NCBI RefSeq assembly: GCF_007827465.1
Contig: NZ_VISL01000001.1
Coordinates: 67,001-131,000 of the forward strand
Length of the DNA stretch: 64,000 nucleotides
Source of the DNA: Dokdonia sp. Hel_I_53
GTDB taxonomy: Bacteria; Bacteroidota; Bacteroidia; Flavobacteriales; Flavobacteriaceae
Direction of reading: 5' to 3'
Shown: piece after piece, positions 1-7,787 of the stretch
How positions within the stretch are numbered: position 1 is the stretch's first letter
Layout: each line of letters begins with the position of its first letter
Notes under the pieces: model-generated
What the model was told of the DNA's origin: nothing
The model's input: the letters and a program-made list of their open reading frames with translations, nothing else
The model's database searches: none
Program-made: the position numbers and the translations under genes

Positions 1-73
1 TATGATTTAGAAATTTTGTAACATTTTTGATTGTTAAGCGTCTTTTAAGTATCAATCATTAAATCAGTACATT

Positions 74-205
74 ATGAAATCAAAAACACACACATCGAGT
101 TCTAGAGAGCACAAAAAGGGTAGAAATATCGTGTTAGCTATTTACGTAATTTTATCAACTTTTTTTATTACGTCTTATACATTAGTACAATACTTTTCTA
201 TGTAA
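74..205 (+). CDS. small single-pass membrane protein, 43 aa (putative)
   Basis: A short open frame starts at an ATG at 74 and stops at 203-205. The product has a polar, basic N-terminus (residues 1-17, rich in S, H, K and R) followed by one hydrophobic stretch (about residues 18-40), so it would be a one-pass membrane peptide. I recognise no family. It is followed by a palindromic repeat and a terminator-like hairpin, which fits a real transcription unit ending there. No clear promoter box is seen in the 73 bases before it, and the gene could also be a chance ORF. Confidence 0.4.
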   Translation: MKSKTHTSSSREHKKGRNIVLAIYVILSTFFITSYTLVQYFSM

Positions 206-217
206 TTAGACATTCTG

Positions 218-237
218 TACGCTTTCGCGAAAGCGTA
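218..237. repeat. dispersed palindrome, 20-bp full form
   Basis: Perfect 20-bp palindrome TACGCTTTCGCGAAAGCGTA lying 12 bases after the stop of the small ORF. First of 17 intact copies of the GCTTTCGCGAAAGC core in this window. Confidence 0.95.
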
Positions 238-245
238 AAAAACAC

Positions 246-278
246 AAAATCCGCATCTAAAATCAGATAGCGGATTTT
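246..278. terminator. terminator-like hairpin
   Basis: AAAATCCGC and GCGGATTTT arms flank a short inner stem (ATCT/AGAT), giving a stem with A-rich and T-rich outer ends. It sits between the small ORF and the promoter of the phosphatase gene, so it probably ends the upstream transcript. Confidence 0.6.
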
Positions 279-351
279 GCTCTTTCATAGCAGAAATTTT
301 GTCTATCATTGTGATACAAATGATATTAGACAATGGTATAGTCGTTATTTT

Positions 352-380
352 TTGGAAAATCTTACAATGTGCTATCTTTG
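352..380 (+). promoter_or_regulatory. Bacteroidota-type promoter of the histidine phosphatase gene
   Basis: TTTG at 351-354 (-33 element) and TATCTTTG at 373-380 (-7 element) are separated by 18 bp, matching the known Bacteroidota consensus TTTG-N17-23-TAnnTTTG. The start codon lies 20 bases further on. Confidence 0.7.
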
Positions 381-399
381 AAAGATAAAATTGCTGAAT

Positions 400-930
400 A
401 TGAAGAAGTGTATGTTATTAGTTTTTCTTGCGGTGGTGTCTATTAATTGTGACGGACAAAAGAAAAACACCGAACCACAATTAGACAAAAAAAGAGTGGT
501 AACTACTTACTATTTTATACGCCATGCAGAGAAAGATCTAAGTAATCCATCAAGTCACGATCCTGAGCTCACTAAAGAGGGCAAACAACGGGCAGAGGAA
601 TGGAAGGCTTTTTTTAAGAATAAGGGTATTGATGCTGTATATAGTACAGACTTTAAACGCACTATGAGCACTGCACAGCCTACAGCGATAGCAAATGGTA
701 TTTCCATTAAGACCTATGATCCAGCTAATCTTTATTCTTCAGATTTTGAGGAGGAAACAAAAGGTAAGAATGTAGTAGTTGTAGGTCACAGCAACACTAC
801 CGCTCAATTTGCAAATGCAATCCTAGAACGCAAAGAAGCTCCGGAAATCGATGAATCTGATTATGGTAATCTATATATAGTGACTAAAACGAATGACAAA
901 ATTACTTTCTCAAAAAAACATTTCAATTAA
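400..930 (+). CDS. exported histidine phosphatase family protein (phosphoglycerate mutase-like, SixA-type)
   Basis: Predicted phosphohydrolase of the histidine phosphatase superfamily, 176 aa from the ATG at 400. That start gives a clean N-terminal signal segment (basic MKK, then a hydrophobic stretch) ending near Cys17; the SINC context is a weak lipobox, so it may be a lipoprotein. Catalytic features are visible: RHAEKD at about residues 41-46 (phosphorylated His42), the second arginine in STDFKRT (about Arg87), and the second histidine in VVGHSN (about His130). The protein is short, like SixA. The substrate cannot be told from sequence. The gene has its own promoter and its stop overlaps the convergent neighbour's stop by 4 bp. 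Confidence 0.85.
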   Translation: MKKCMLLVFLAVVSINCDGQKKNTEPQLDKKRVVTTYYFIRHAEKDLSNPSSHDPELTKEGKQRAEEWKAFFKNKGIDAVYSTDFKRTMSTAQPTAIANGISIKTYDPANLYSSDFEEETKGKNVVVVGHSNTTAQFANAILERKEAPEIDESDYGNLYIVTKTNDKITFSKKHFN

Positions 931-1712
931 CACTCTGGGCAAAGAGTAACCGTAATATTTTTAAGCTCGATTTTTGAAAGAAGATCGAGTTTTTTACTTT
1001 CAAAAAGGGAATCTAAGCTTTCAAGTGGAGGGTACTGTGTTTTTGGTTTAAAATTATTGTAATCGACAAAACGTATTCCGTTAAAAAAACGCTCGTTGTA
1101 GGCCTCTCTAAAACGTGTCCCACCTTCATTTACCTGATAATTATAAGCTAAGTAGTCTACATGATACGTATGTTTGTGTATCCAGTACATGTACTCGTCT
1201 TCAAAATCAACTCCGCCACCTTCCTGTGAAAATGTAACCTTAATACGGTAATAAGGCTCACCTTTTATGATACTTGGGCTTATGAGTGTTTTTTGGACTG
1301 CAGGATCATTCAATCCATAAGGAAGCACAGAGAAATAATGAACTGAGTTTATACTATTAGAATAGCTTTTCAAAGTACTATCTGGAATGTTGAGTGGTAC
1401 GCTTTCGCGAAAGCGTACAAACTTACCGTCTTTTTTTATAATATCCTGTTGTACTAAGCATTCCTTATCTGTACAACGCTCAAGAGTTCGTATTCCATTT
1501 GCACGCGTTGCTGTATAATAATAGTCACGAAATTTGAAATGAATTTTTGAATTAGAAATAATATCACCACCCGCAGCTACTATAGCTTTATCAACAATAT
1601 CTTGTGCTGTAAAAGATTCTTTAGTACAACTTTGTAGCAGTAATAAAATACAAAAGAGGAGCTGCTGCTGAGTTATACGGTATGTAGAAGGTTTGCTATT
1701 ATTTTGTATCAA
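927..1712 (-). CDS. DUF6503 family lipoprotein
   Basis: 261-aa predicted lipoprotein of unknown function. A hydrophobic N-terminus ends in LLLQSC, a good lipobox with the acylated Cys at about residue 29. The rest resembles the Bacteroidota DUF6503 family, with a QDIVDKAI start and the characteristic NSVHYFSVLPYGLND, EAYNERF and GIRFVDYNNF segments. The only in-frame start I see is TTG at 1710-1712; an in-frame stop lies upstream and no ATG precedes the signal peptide, so the start is tentative. A palindrome copy at 1397-1418 is read through as VRFRESV. The family fold is probably a periplasmic beta-rich lipid-binding type, but that is inference. Confidence 0.75.
   Translation of the reverse strand: MIQNNSKPSTYRITQQQLLFCILLLLQSCTKESFTAQDIVDKAIVAAGGDIISNSKIHFKFRDYYYTATRANGIRTLERCTDKECLVQQDIIKKDGKFVRFRESVPLNIPDSTLKSYSNSINSVHYFSVLPYGLNDPAVQKTLISPSIIKGEPYYRIKVTFSQEGGGVDFEDEYMYWIHKHTYHVDYLAYNYQVNEGGTRFREAYNERFFNGIRFVDYNNFKPKTQYPPLESLDSLFESKKLDLLSKIELKNITVTLCPEC
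1397..1418. repeat. dispersed palindrome, 22 bp, inside the DUF6503 gene
   Basis: Perfect palindrome GTACGCTTTCGCGAAAGCGTAC inside a coding sequence. In the frame used here the core encodes R-F-R-E-S. Confidence 0.95.
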
Positions 1713-1776
1713 AGCAAATGTTGAGTTTAAGTTATTTTTAACGACTTTGAGCTATTCAAAAATAAGGATATCAATC

Positions 1777-1804
1777 TTGAGAATAACGTTTTTGCTTACA
1801 TTTG
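1777..1804 (+). promoter_or_regulatory. promoter of smpB
   Basis: TTG at 1777-1779 and TACATTTG at 1797-1804 with a 17-bp spacer fit the Bacteroidota consensus. The -7 box ends only 5 bases before the smpB ATG at 1810, so the transcript would be leaderless or nearly so. Confidence 0.6.
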
Positions 1805-1809
1805 TCATA

Positions 1810-2271
1810 ATGTCAAATACAGTAAATATAAAGAATAGAAAGGCCCGTTTTGAGTATGAATTGCTTGATAAGCTGGTTGCAGGTATTGTTCTTGCGGGTA
1901 CAGAGATTAAAGCAATAAGGGATGGAAAAGCCTCTATTGCAGAAAGTTTTTGCGAGTTTAATGAGCATGGTGAGATGTTTGTTATTAATATGACGGTACA
2001 AGAATATTCTCATGCCACTTACTTTAATCATCAGCCTAAGAAAGCACGTAAGTTATTGCTCAATAAAAGAGAACTTAAAAAATGGGAGCGTGAGGTGAAT
2101 AAATCTGGACTAACGATTGTACCACTGCGCTTATTTACAAATGATAAAGGCTTTGCAAAACTTGAAATTGCATTAGCTAAGGGAAAGAAAACCTACGACA
2201 AGCGTGAGACTATAAAAGATCGTGATAACAAGAAAAATCTTGATCGTATTAAGAAAGCTTTTAATAATTAA
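1810..2271 (+). CDS. smpB: SsrA-binding protein SmpB
   Basis: SmpB binds tmRNA and delivers it to stalled ribosomes for trans-translation. The 153-aa product from the ATG at 1810 has the family's opening (NRKARFEYELLDKLVAGIVL), the GTEIKAIRDGKASIAESFCEF block, the HQPKKARKLLLNKREL block, and a basic C-terminal tail (KGKKTYDKRETIKDRD) that mimics a tRNA part in the ribosome. An open frame extends upstream to 1693 but that part is not SmpB-like and overlaps the promoter, so the ATG at 1810 is preferred. The tmRNA gene itself is not in this window. Confidence 0.95.
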   Translation: MSNTVNIKNRKARFEYELLDKLVAGIVLAGTEIKAIRDGKASIAESFCEFNEHGEMFVINMTVQEYSHATYFNHQPKKARKLLLNKRELKKWEREVNKSGLTIVPLRLFTNDKGFAKLEIALAKGKKTYDKRETIKDRDNKKNLDRIKKAFNN

Positions 2272-2351
2272 TTTCATTGTAAAATAGTAACATTTAATTG
2301 GCACTAATTGTACATAAATTTATGTTTCTTGGTACTTCTTAAATTAAGTGC

Positions 2352-4835
2352 ATGGGTTCTAAAAAAAATATCCTCTTTCTTTTTATAGTACTAATAACCT
2401 TTAAGGCTCTCTCTCAAATCACTGGTGTTGTTACAGATACAAATGGTAATACATTGCCTTTTGTAAATGTTTTTGTTGAAGACACAAATAGAGGAACAGC
2501 GACTAATGGTGATGGTTTTTATGAACTCACTATCTTACCTCAAGACATAGGGAACTCTATTACGCTGGTATACCAATTTTTAGGTTACAAAACGAAGCGC
2601 GCAACTGTTACTATTAGTGAACAAGTATTCCAAAAAAACATAATCCTTGCAGAAGAAGCTACATCTCTTGATGAAGTAATTGTTCAAGCAGGAGTAAACC
2701 CAGCTGATAGAATTATAAAGGCTACCATTGCAAGACGTGAAGAAAATCTTGCTCGCCTAAGTGAGTATACAGCAAAATTTTACTCTAGAGGTTTGTGGAA
2801 AGTAAAAGATGCACCAGAAAAAATTTTAGGTAGAGTGGTAGGTGATTTAGGTGGAGGACTTGACTCTACTAGAACAGGGATTATATATTTAAGTGAAACT
2901 GTTTCAAATATTGCGTATAGAAGACCAAATGATTTTAGCGAAACAATTATTGCAAGCAAAGTATCTGGTGATGATAATGGCTTTAGTTTTAATACCGCAG
3001 TAGATGCAAATTTCTCTTTTTACGAAAACACATTAGATATTAATACCCAAATCATTTCTCCCATTGCCTCAAATGCTTTTAATTATTACACATATACTTT
3101 AGAAGGAACTTTTTACGAAGCGGGTAGCTTGATTAATAAAATAACGGTAACACCTCGTAGGTTAAACGACCGTGTTTTTTCAGGTACACTATATATTGTT
3201 GAAGACGCCTGGCAGCTGTATGGAGTAGATTTAAATACAAATGGAGCAGCCATTCAAGTTCCTTTTATAGAAAGTATTAATTTTAAACAGAATTACAAGT
3301 ATGAAAACACTTTAAAACAGTGGGTTAAAATAAGTCAAGTGATTGATTTTAGTTTTAGCTTTCTAGGCCTGAAAGGTGATGGTCGATTTACGGCAGCTTA
3401 CTCTGAATATAATTTCACACCTAATTTTGATAAAAAATCATTTTCAAATGAGATTTTATCATTTAAAAAAGAAGCAAATAAAAAGGATACCACTTTTTGG
3501 AATAGCGTAAGACCTGTCGCTTTAACAGATGTTGAGAGAGATGATTATATCCGTAAAGACAGTATACAAGTGCTACGTAAATCTAAAAGTTATTTAGATT
3601 CCTTAGATCGTCGGGCTAATAAATTCAAACTTACATCTCCAGTACTTGGCTACCGGTATACAAACACCTATGATCGATGGAGTTTCAATGTTCCAGGACC
3701 ATTGCAAGCGGTTCAATTCAGTACTGTTCAAGGCTGGAATAGTACACTTGTCGTATCTTACAATAGCTGGAATGATGATGACGCTACAAAAACTTTTTCT
3801 GCTTTCGCGAAAGCGAATTACGGCTTTTCAGAAGATAGATTGCGGTACGTGGGTCGACTTACAAGGCGCTTTAACAGAACAAATAGGGCGACGCTGCGTC
3901 TTTCTGGCGGAGTAGATGCTATGCAGATAAATAATTCAAACCCCATTCGTCCAATTATAAATTCTTATTTGACACTTACTCAAGAAAAGAATTTTGCGAA
4001 GTATTATGAAAAGGCTTTTGCAGAGGTTTACTACGGTCAGGAAATCATCAATGGATTCCGCTTAGATGTACAGATGTCATTCGAGAAACGCAACCCATTA
4101 TTCAACACAACAGACCAAACGTTCTTCCCTGTAGACGATAGGATGTATACAAGTAATAATCCATTGCAGCCTTTGGTATATGGATCTGCTCCTTTTGAAA
4201 CACATACTATTGGTAAATTATCTATAAGCGGAACAATTAATTTTGGACAGAAGTATTATAGTTATCCTAGTGGTAAATTTAATGTAAATGTAGACACGTA
4301 TCCAAGCTTAAGTTTAGTTTATGAGAAAGGTTTTGGGGCTTCTGTTGATCGCTATGACTTTGACCAATTACGATTAATTATTAAACAAGAATTTAATATT
4401 AAAAATAAAGGAAGACTCTCTTATGATGCTAGAGTTGGAACTTTTTTAGGAACAGGAGAAGAAGTTAGTTTTATTGATAGACAACATTTTAATGGCAATC
4501 AATCTATATTTTTTGATCCTTCTAGTTTAAATCGTTTTTATGTACTTCCTTATTATGAACGTAGTACAAACAAAGGTTATTTTGAAGGTCATATAGAACA
4601 TAACTTTCGCGGCTGGATTCTTGGAAAAATACCACTACTCAATAAACTTAACTGGAATCTTGTAACTAGCGCTCACGTACTAAGCACGCAGGGAGATAAT
4701 TTCTACAGGGAATTTGGGATTGGAGTTAGTAATGTGGGATTTGGAAAATTTCGTCTACTACGTTTTGATTATGTCTATGGTCAAGGGGCACGAGGAGGCA
4801 ACGAGAGTGCTTTCTTGATTGGGTTAAGTTTGTAA
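2352..4835 (+). CDS. DUF5686 / carboxypeptidase-like regulatory domain outer-membrane protein
   Basis: 827-aa exported protein. After a signal peptide (about residues 1-22, ending ALSQ) comes a carboxypeptidase-D regulatory-like beta-sandwich (ITGVVTDTNGNTLPFVNVFVEDT, about 23-110), the usual N-terminal plug-like domain in Bacteroidota outer-membrane proteins. The remainder matches the DUF5686 family, with many alternating hydrophobic/aromatic strands and a C-terminus ending in an aromatic beta-strand (SAFLIGLSL), consistent with a beta-barrel. Function is unknown; a role at the outer membrane is inferred. A palindrome copy at 3801-3814 is translated as SAFAKA near residue 485. It is monocistronic, with the convergent neighbour's stop 1 bp away. 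Confidence 0.85.
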   Translation: MGSKKNILFLFIVLITFKALSQITGVVTDTNGNTLPFVNVFVEDTNRGTATNGDGFYELTILPQDIGNSITLVYQFLGYKTKRATVTISEQVFQKNIILAEEATSLDEVIVQAGVNPADRIIKATIARREENLARLSEYTAKFYSRGLWKVKDAPEKILGRVVGDLGGGLDSTRTGIIYLSETVSNIAYRRPNDFSETIIASKVSGDDNGFSFNTAVDANFSFYENTLDINTQIISPIASNAFNYYTYTLEGTFYEAGSLINKITVTPRRLNDRVFSGTLYIVEDAWQLYGVDLNTNGAAIQVPFIESINFKQNYKYENTLKQWVKISQVIDFSFSFLGLKGDGRFTAAYSEYNFTPNFDKKSFSNEILSFKKEANKKDTTFWNSVRPVALTDVERDDYIRKDSIQVLRKSKSYLDSLDRRANKFKLTSPVLGYRYTNTYDRWSFNVPGPLQAVQFSTVQGWNSTLVVSYNSWNDDDATKTFSAFAKANYGFSEDRLRYVGRLTRRFNRTNRATLRLSGGVDAMQINNSNPIRPIINSYLTLTQEKNFAKYYEKAFAEVYYGQEIINGFRLDVQMSFEKRNPLFNTTDQTFFPVDDRMYTSNNPLQPLVYGSAPFETHTIGKLSISGTINFGQKYYSYPSGKFNVNVDTYPSLSLVYEKGFGASVDRYDFDQLRLIIKQEFNIKNKGRLSYDARVGTFLGTGEEVSFIDRQHFNGNQSIFFDPSSLNRFYVLPYYERSTNKGYFEGHIEHNFRGWILGKIPLLNKLNWNLVTSAHVLSTQGDNFYREFGIGVSNVGFGKFRLLRFDYVYGQGARGGNESAFLIGLSL
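3801..3814. repeat. dispersed palindrome core inside the DUF5686 gene
   Basis: Intact 14-bp core GCTTTCGCGAAAGC read in the A-F-A-K frame. Confidence 0.95.
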
Positions 4836-4836
4836 T

Positions 4837-6411
4837 TTAATCTGGAAATATAATACTCTCATATGCTCCAAAATCTGGAGAATTTGACCTTGTAGTTCCA
4901 ATTAGGTCTAGTGGATATTCTATAGCTCCTGCTGGTAGTCCCAAGTTGTTTCCTGAAGTGTTTTCCCCTACTTGGAGCTTATTCAGTTCTGGGTTTAAAA
5001 AATCTGGATCACCACCTCTAATAACGTTTTCATAAGTGCCTGTATTCGAAAAGTCATACAGAGGATCGTTTTCAAAATTGCCAAAAATATCATCAAACCT
5101 CAGTTGTGTATTACTAAATTTATAATTGAATAGAGCACCTTCCTCTTTATTGAATCCAATTTCATTTTCTTGGTTTCCATAAATAATACAATTTGTGAAA
5201 TTTGCACTTGTGAGATCTCCAACAAATAAGGTTTCACTAGCAGTTAATGAATTATCTAAGAAAACAGAAGGTGTATTTCTAAAACTCCCAGTCCAATAAT
5301 TTGCAAATGTGCAATGTGTAAAGTCATAAGAACCTCCTAGCTGAATAAGCATAGAGAACTGACCGCAATTATTTATAATAGTATTAAAAGCATTAACGTT
5401 AGAAAATCTATTAAGCAGTCCTACAGCCGAAGCATTATAAATTTGAGTATTTGAAAGAGTAAGATTAGCAATGCCTGTATCTGTATTAGATTCATTGAGA
5501 ATACCTACGGTTGCATTTTTAATGGTTGCATAGTTAATAGTATTATTTACGCTCCCATCTGTAAGTAGTATGGTTCCCCATTGACCAGGAACCTCAGAAA
5601 AAACAGTCTCAAGCCTATCACTTTCTAAAATAACTTCATTTTCTAAAGCTTCTTGATCTGCACTCAAAGATCCGTTGATGGCTAGTGTAGCATTATCTGC
5701 AATTAATAACCCACTATCTGCATGGAAATGTATTCTAGCTCCAGCATCTATTGTAAGTGTTTTTGCGGTGCCATTCTCTGGGTCGCCTACAGCCACATAA
5801 CCATACACAACATATGGCTTTTCGTTCGTAAATATCAGCTCGTCATCTAGTAAATAACGACCTTCTATAGAAGTTTCGACACCGTTTACATCTAATGTTT
5901 CTATGATACCTGTTGCGCCATCACGCTCGGGAAATAAGAAAATGGCATCTTTTACTAGTGTGACTAAGGCTACACGTTGTTGTGCACCTGCACTATTGAA
6001 CTCAATAACATCTGTGTATAAGAATTCATTATTTCCATCACCCACTTGATTAATATCTAAGGTGGTTTCTATAAATATAAAGATGCTGTCTTTTGCTAAA
6101 ATCTCTACATTTTCAAATACACGACCTGGAACACCATCTACATTTAATCTATAATTAGAATTCTCACCATTGCCTAACTGTACAGAAGGAATAGAAATCG
6201 CATCATCACTGCGATTGTAGACCTTGAGGTTAAACGTACTTGAACCTATATTAGTAAATACAGTATCGAGATAAACAGTGTCTCTAGAGAATTCTAAATT
6301 TCCAGTACTTTCTGTGGTCTCAAAATCATTGCGACACGAACTTGCAGAAATAATGCTTATGAGAAGAACAAGGGTATAAAGGATACGAATATTTATAAGC
6401 TTTTGTGCCAT
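4837..6411 (-). CDS. lipoprotein with parallel beta-helix-like repeats
   Basis: 524-aa predicted lipoprotein: hydrophobic N-terminus ending ISASSC (acylated Cys at about residue 26). The first third is beta-sandwich-like (NIGSSTFNLKVYNRSDDAISI, similar to abnormal-spindle/choice-of-anchor domains). The middle (about 210-420) has recurring short strands with N/T/S turns (TINYATIKNATVGIL, LSNTQIYNASAVGLL, NTIINNCGQFSMLI), typical of a right-handed beta-helix. I recognise no specific family and no catalytic motif. It lies 12 bp downstream of the glutamine cyclotransferase gene on the same strand, so the two are probably co-transcribed. Likely a periplasmic or surface-anchored protein. Confidence 0.7.
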   Translation of the reverse strand: MAQKLINIRILYTLVLLISIISASSCRNDFETTESTGNLEFSRDTVYLDTVFTNIGSSTFNLKVYNRSDDAISIPSVQLGNGENSNYRLNVDGVPGRVFENVEILAKDSIFIFIETTLDINQVGDGNNEFLYTDVIEFNSAGAQQRVALVTLVKDAIFLFPERDGATGIIETLDVNGVETSIEGRYLLDDELIFTNEKPYVVYGYVAVGDPENGTAKTLTIDAGARIHFHADSGLLIADNATLAINGSLSADQEALENEVILESDRLETVFSEVPGQWGTILLTDGSVNNTINYATIKNATVGILNESNTDTGIANLTLSNTQIYNASAVGLLNRFSNVNAFNTIINNCGQFSMLIQLGGSYDFTHCTFANYWTGSFRNTPSVFLDNSLTASETLFVGDLTSANFTNCIIYGNQENEIGFNKEEGALFNYKFSNTQLRFDDIFGNFENDPLYDFSNTGTYENVIRGGDPDFLNPELNKLQVGENTSGNNLGLPAGAIEYPLDLIGTTRSNSPDFGAYESIIFPD

Positions 6412-6423
6412 TCTAAAAATGCT

Positions 6424-7485
6424 CTATTTTTCAAAAATTTCTATTTCAAAAAGTGTATTCCAATGCTTTCCGGTCACAAATAATCTGTTTTCGTTTTCCT
6501 TGTATGCAATACCATTTAGAACATCATTAGCAGGGTCAAGGCCCTCCTGTACTTGATCTTTTAAGGAGCGTAAATCTACAATTCCTTCTATAGCTCCTGT
6601 ATTTGGATTAATAATAGATATAAGATCCACTTGATAATTATTTGCATAAATTTTTCCGTTTACCCACTCCAACTCATTGAGTTTACTTGTGACCTTTTTA
6701 TTATCTGTAGGTTCAATATAATTTTGTTCAGATAAGTTTGATTTATTTAGTGACCAAATTTTACTTGTGCCATCTGATTTGTAGATTATATTTCCATCAT
6801 TGGCAAGTCCCCATCCTTCTTTACTACTATTGTAAGAAAACGTTCCAGTTTTTTCAAAAGTATTTTTGTCATAAATAAAGCCCACATTTTCCCTCCAAGT
6901 TAGCTGATAAATTTTATCATCTAAAATGGTCATACCTTCGGCAAAGTAGTTATTATCAAGTGCGACTTCTTTTAAAACTTCTCCTGTTTCATAGTTTAAT
7001 TTACGAAGTTTTGATTTCCCGTATTGACCAGTGCTCTCATATAAGGTATCCCCAACAAATTCTAATCCCTGTGTATAAGCATCAGTTTGATGAGGGTATC
7101 TATTAATAATTCTATAGCCATACAATTTAGGTGGAGTAGGGGATAAAATATTTATTTTCTTAGTGAAAAGTGCAGCACCATTATCTGTAAAAACTTCTGC
7201 TGTTAGTTGATGTTGTCCTAATCTATCAATCTTTATAATTGATGTAAACTTTTTAAGACTGTTCTTTCCTCCAAGTCTTTTCCCATCAAGTGCATACATT
7301 ACCGAGTCTATTATGATATCTTTCTTTGGAATCACAGAGATTGTAAGCTCTTCACCATTCTTAATAGAGTTCTTTGTGGCATTTGTCTCTATAGAAAAAT
7401 TTTTATCTAATTTAATAGTATCTCCACAGGATATGAGAAAAATAGGTAAAAGTAATAAGATGAGATGTTTAGCGGTAGAAGTCAT
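6424..7485 (-). CDS. glutaminyl-peptide cyclotransferase (glutamine cyclotransferase, plant/bacterial type), lipoprotein
   Basis: Predicted enzyme converting N-terminal glutamine to pyroglutamate on exported proteins. 353 aa: lipobox FLISC near residue 20, a short beta-sandwich region (about 30-110), then the five-bladed propeller of the glutamine cyclotransferase family. Family hallmarks seen are PHQTDAYTQGLEF, YESTGQYGKSKLRKL, YFAEGMTIL, IYQLTWRE, EGWGLANDG, LNELEWVNGKIYAN and the C-terminal LNGIAY...LFVTGKHW. Many flavobacterial secreted proteins have Q after the signal-peptidase site, which makes a periplasmic enzyme of this kind sensible (inference). First gene of a probable two-gene unit with the downstream lipoprotein. 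Confidence 0.88.
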   Translation of the reverse strand: MTSTAKHLILLLLPIFLISCGDTIKLDKNFSIETNATKNSIKNGEELTISVIPKKDIIIDSVMYALDGKRLGGKNSLKKFTSIIKIDRLGQHQLTAEVFTDNGAALFTKKINILSPTPPKLYGYRIINRYPHQTDAYTQGLEFVGDTLYESTGQYGKSKLRKLNYETGEVLKEVALDNNYFAEGMTILDDKIYQLTWRENVGFIYDKNTFEKTGTFSYNSSKEGWGLANDGNIIYKSDGTSKIWSLNKSNLSEQNYIEPTDNKKVTSKLNELEWVNGKIYANNYQVDLISIINPNTGAIEGIVDLRSLKDQVQEGLDPANDVLNGIAYKENENRLFVTGKHWNTLFEIEIFEK

Positions 7486-7536
7486 TTGTTATGTAATTTT
7501 AAGGCAATTTAAAACAAAAAATCCGTCTAAAAAATC

Positions 7537-7566
7537 TTGTAGCTTTCTAAAGAAGCTATATCTTTG
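7537..7566 (+). promoter_or_regulatory. promoter of the SRP RNA gene
   Basis: TTG at 7537-7539 and TATCTTTG at 7559-7566 with a 19-bp spacer, a near-perfect Bacteroidota promoter immediately before the RNA. Confidence 0.8.
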
Positions 7567-7570
7567 CAGC

Positions 7571-7664
7571 GGCAAGTCCTACACAACCAGCTCCTGTCGA
7601 ATCCCCCAGGGTGGGAACGCAGCAAGGGTAGATGGTCGTAGCGGTGTGATGTAGGTAGCTTGCC
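7571..7664 (+). ncRNA. ffs: signal recognition particle RNA (small, 4.5S type)
   Basis: The RNA scaffold of the SRP, which with Ffh targets nascent membrane and secreted proteins. The ends pair (GGCAAG at 7571 with CTTGCC at 7659-7664, then CCTAC with GTAGG), forming one long hairpin. The conserved apical domain is present: CCAGGGTGGGAACGCAGCA followed by AGGGTAGATGG, the Bacteroidota form of the E. coli GGTCCGGAAGGAAGCAGCC region with its GGAA-type tetraloop and asymmetric internal loop. It has its own promoter and ends in a T-run at 7666-7670. Exact ends are estimates within a few bases. Confidence 0.92.
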
Positions 7665-7708
7665 ATTTTTTATGTCTTAAAGTCAGCATGTCTGACAGTA
7701 CTTTATAT

Positions 7709-7746
7709 AAAAAATCCCAAGTGCTCGTGGCATTTGGGATTTTTTA
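7709..7746. terminator. bidirectional terminator between SRP RNA and ribB
   Basis: AAAATCCCAA and TTGGGATTTTT arms around a GTGC/GCAT inner part, with an A-tract on the left and a T-tract on the right. Usable from both strands; most likely ends the minus-strand ribB transcript and backs up the SRP RNA. Confidence 0.8.
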
Positions 7747-7751
7747 TTTAC

Positions 7752-7769
7752 ACGCTTTCGCGAAAGCGT
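7752..7769. repeat. dispersed palindrome, 18 bp
   Basis: ACGCTTTCGCGAAAGCGT, intergenic, 18 bases downstream of the ribB stop codon on the minus strand. Confidence 0.95.
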
Positions 7770-7787
7770 AATTGAGTATACAATTAA

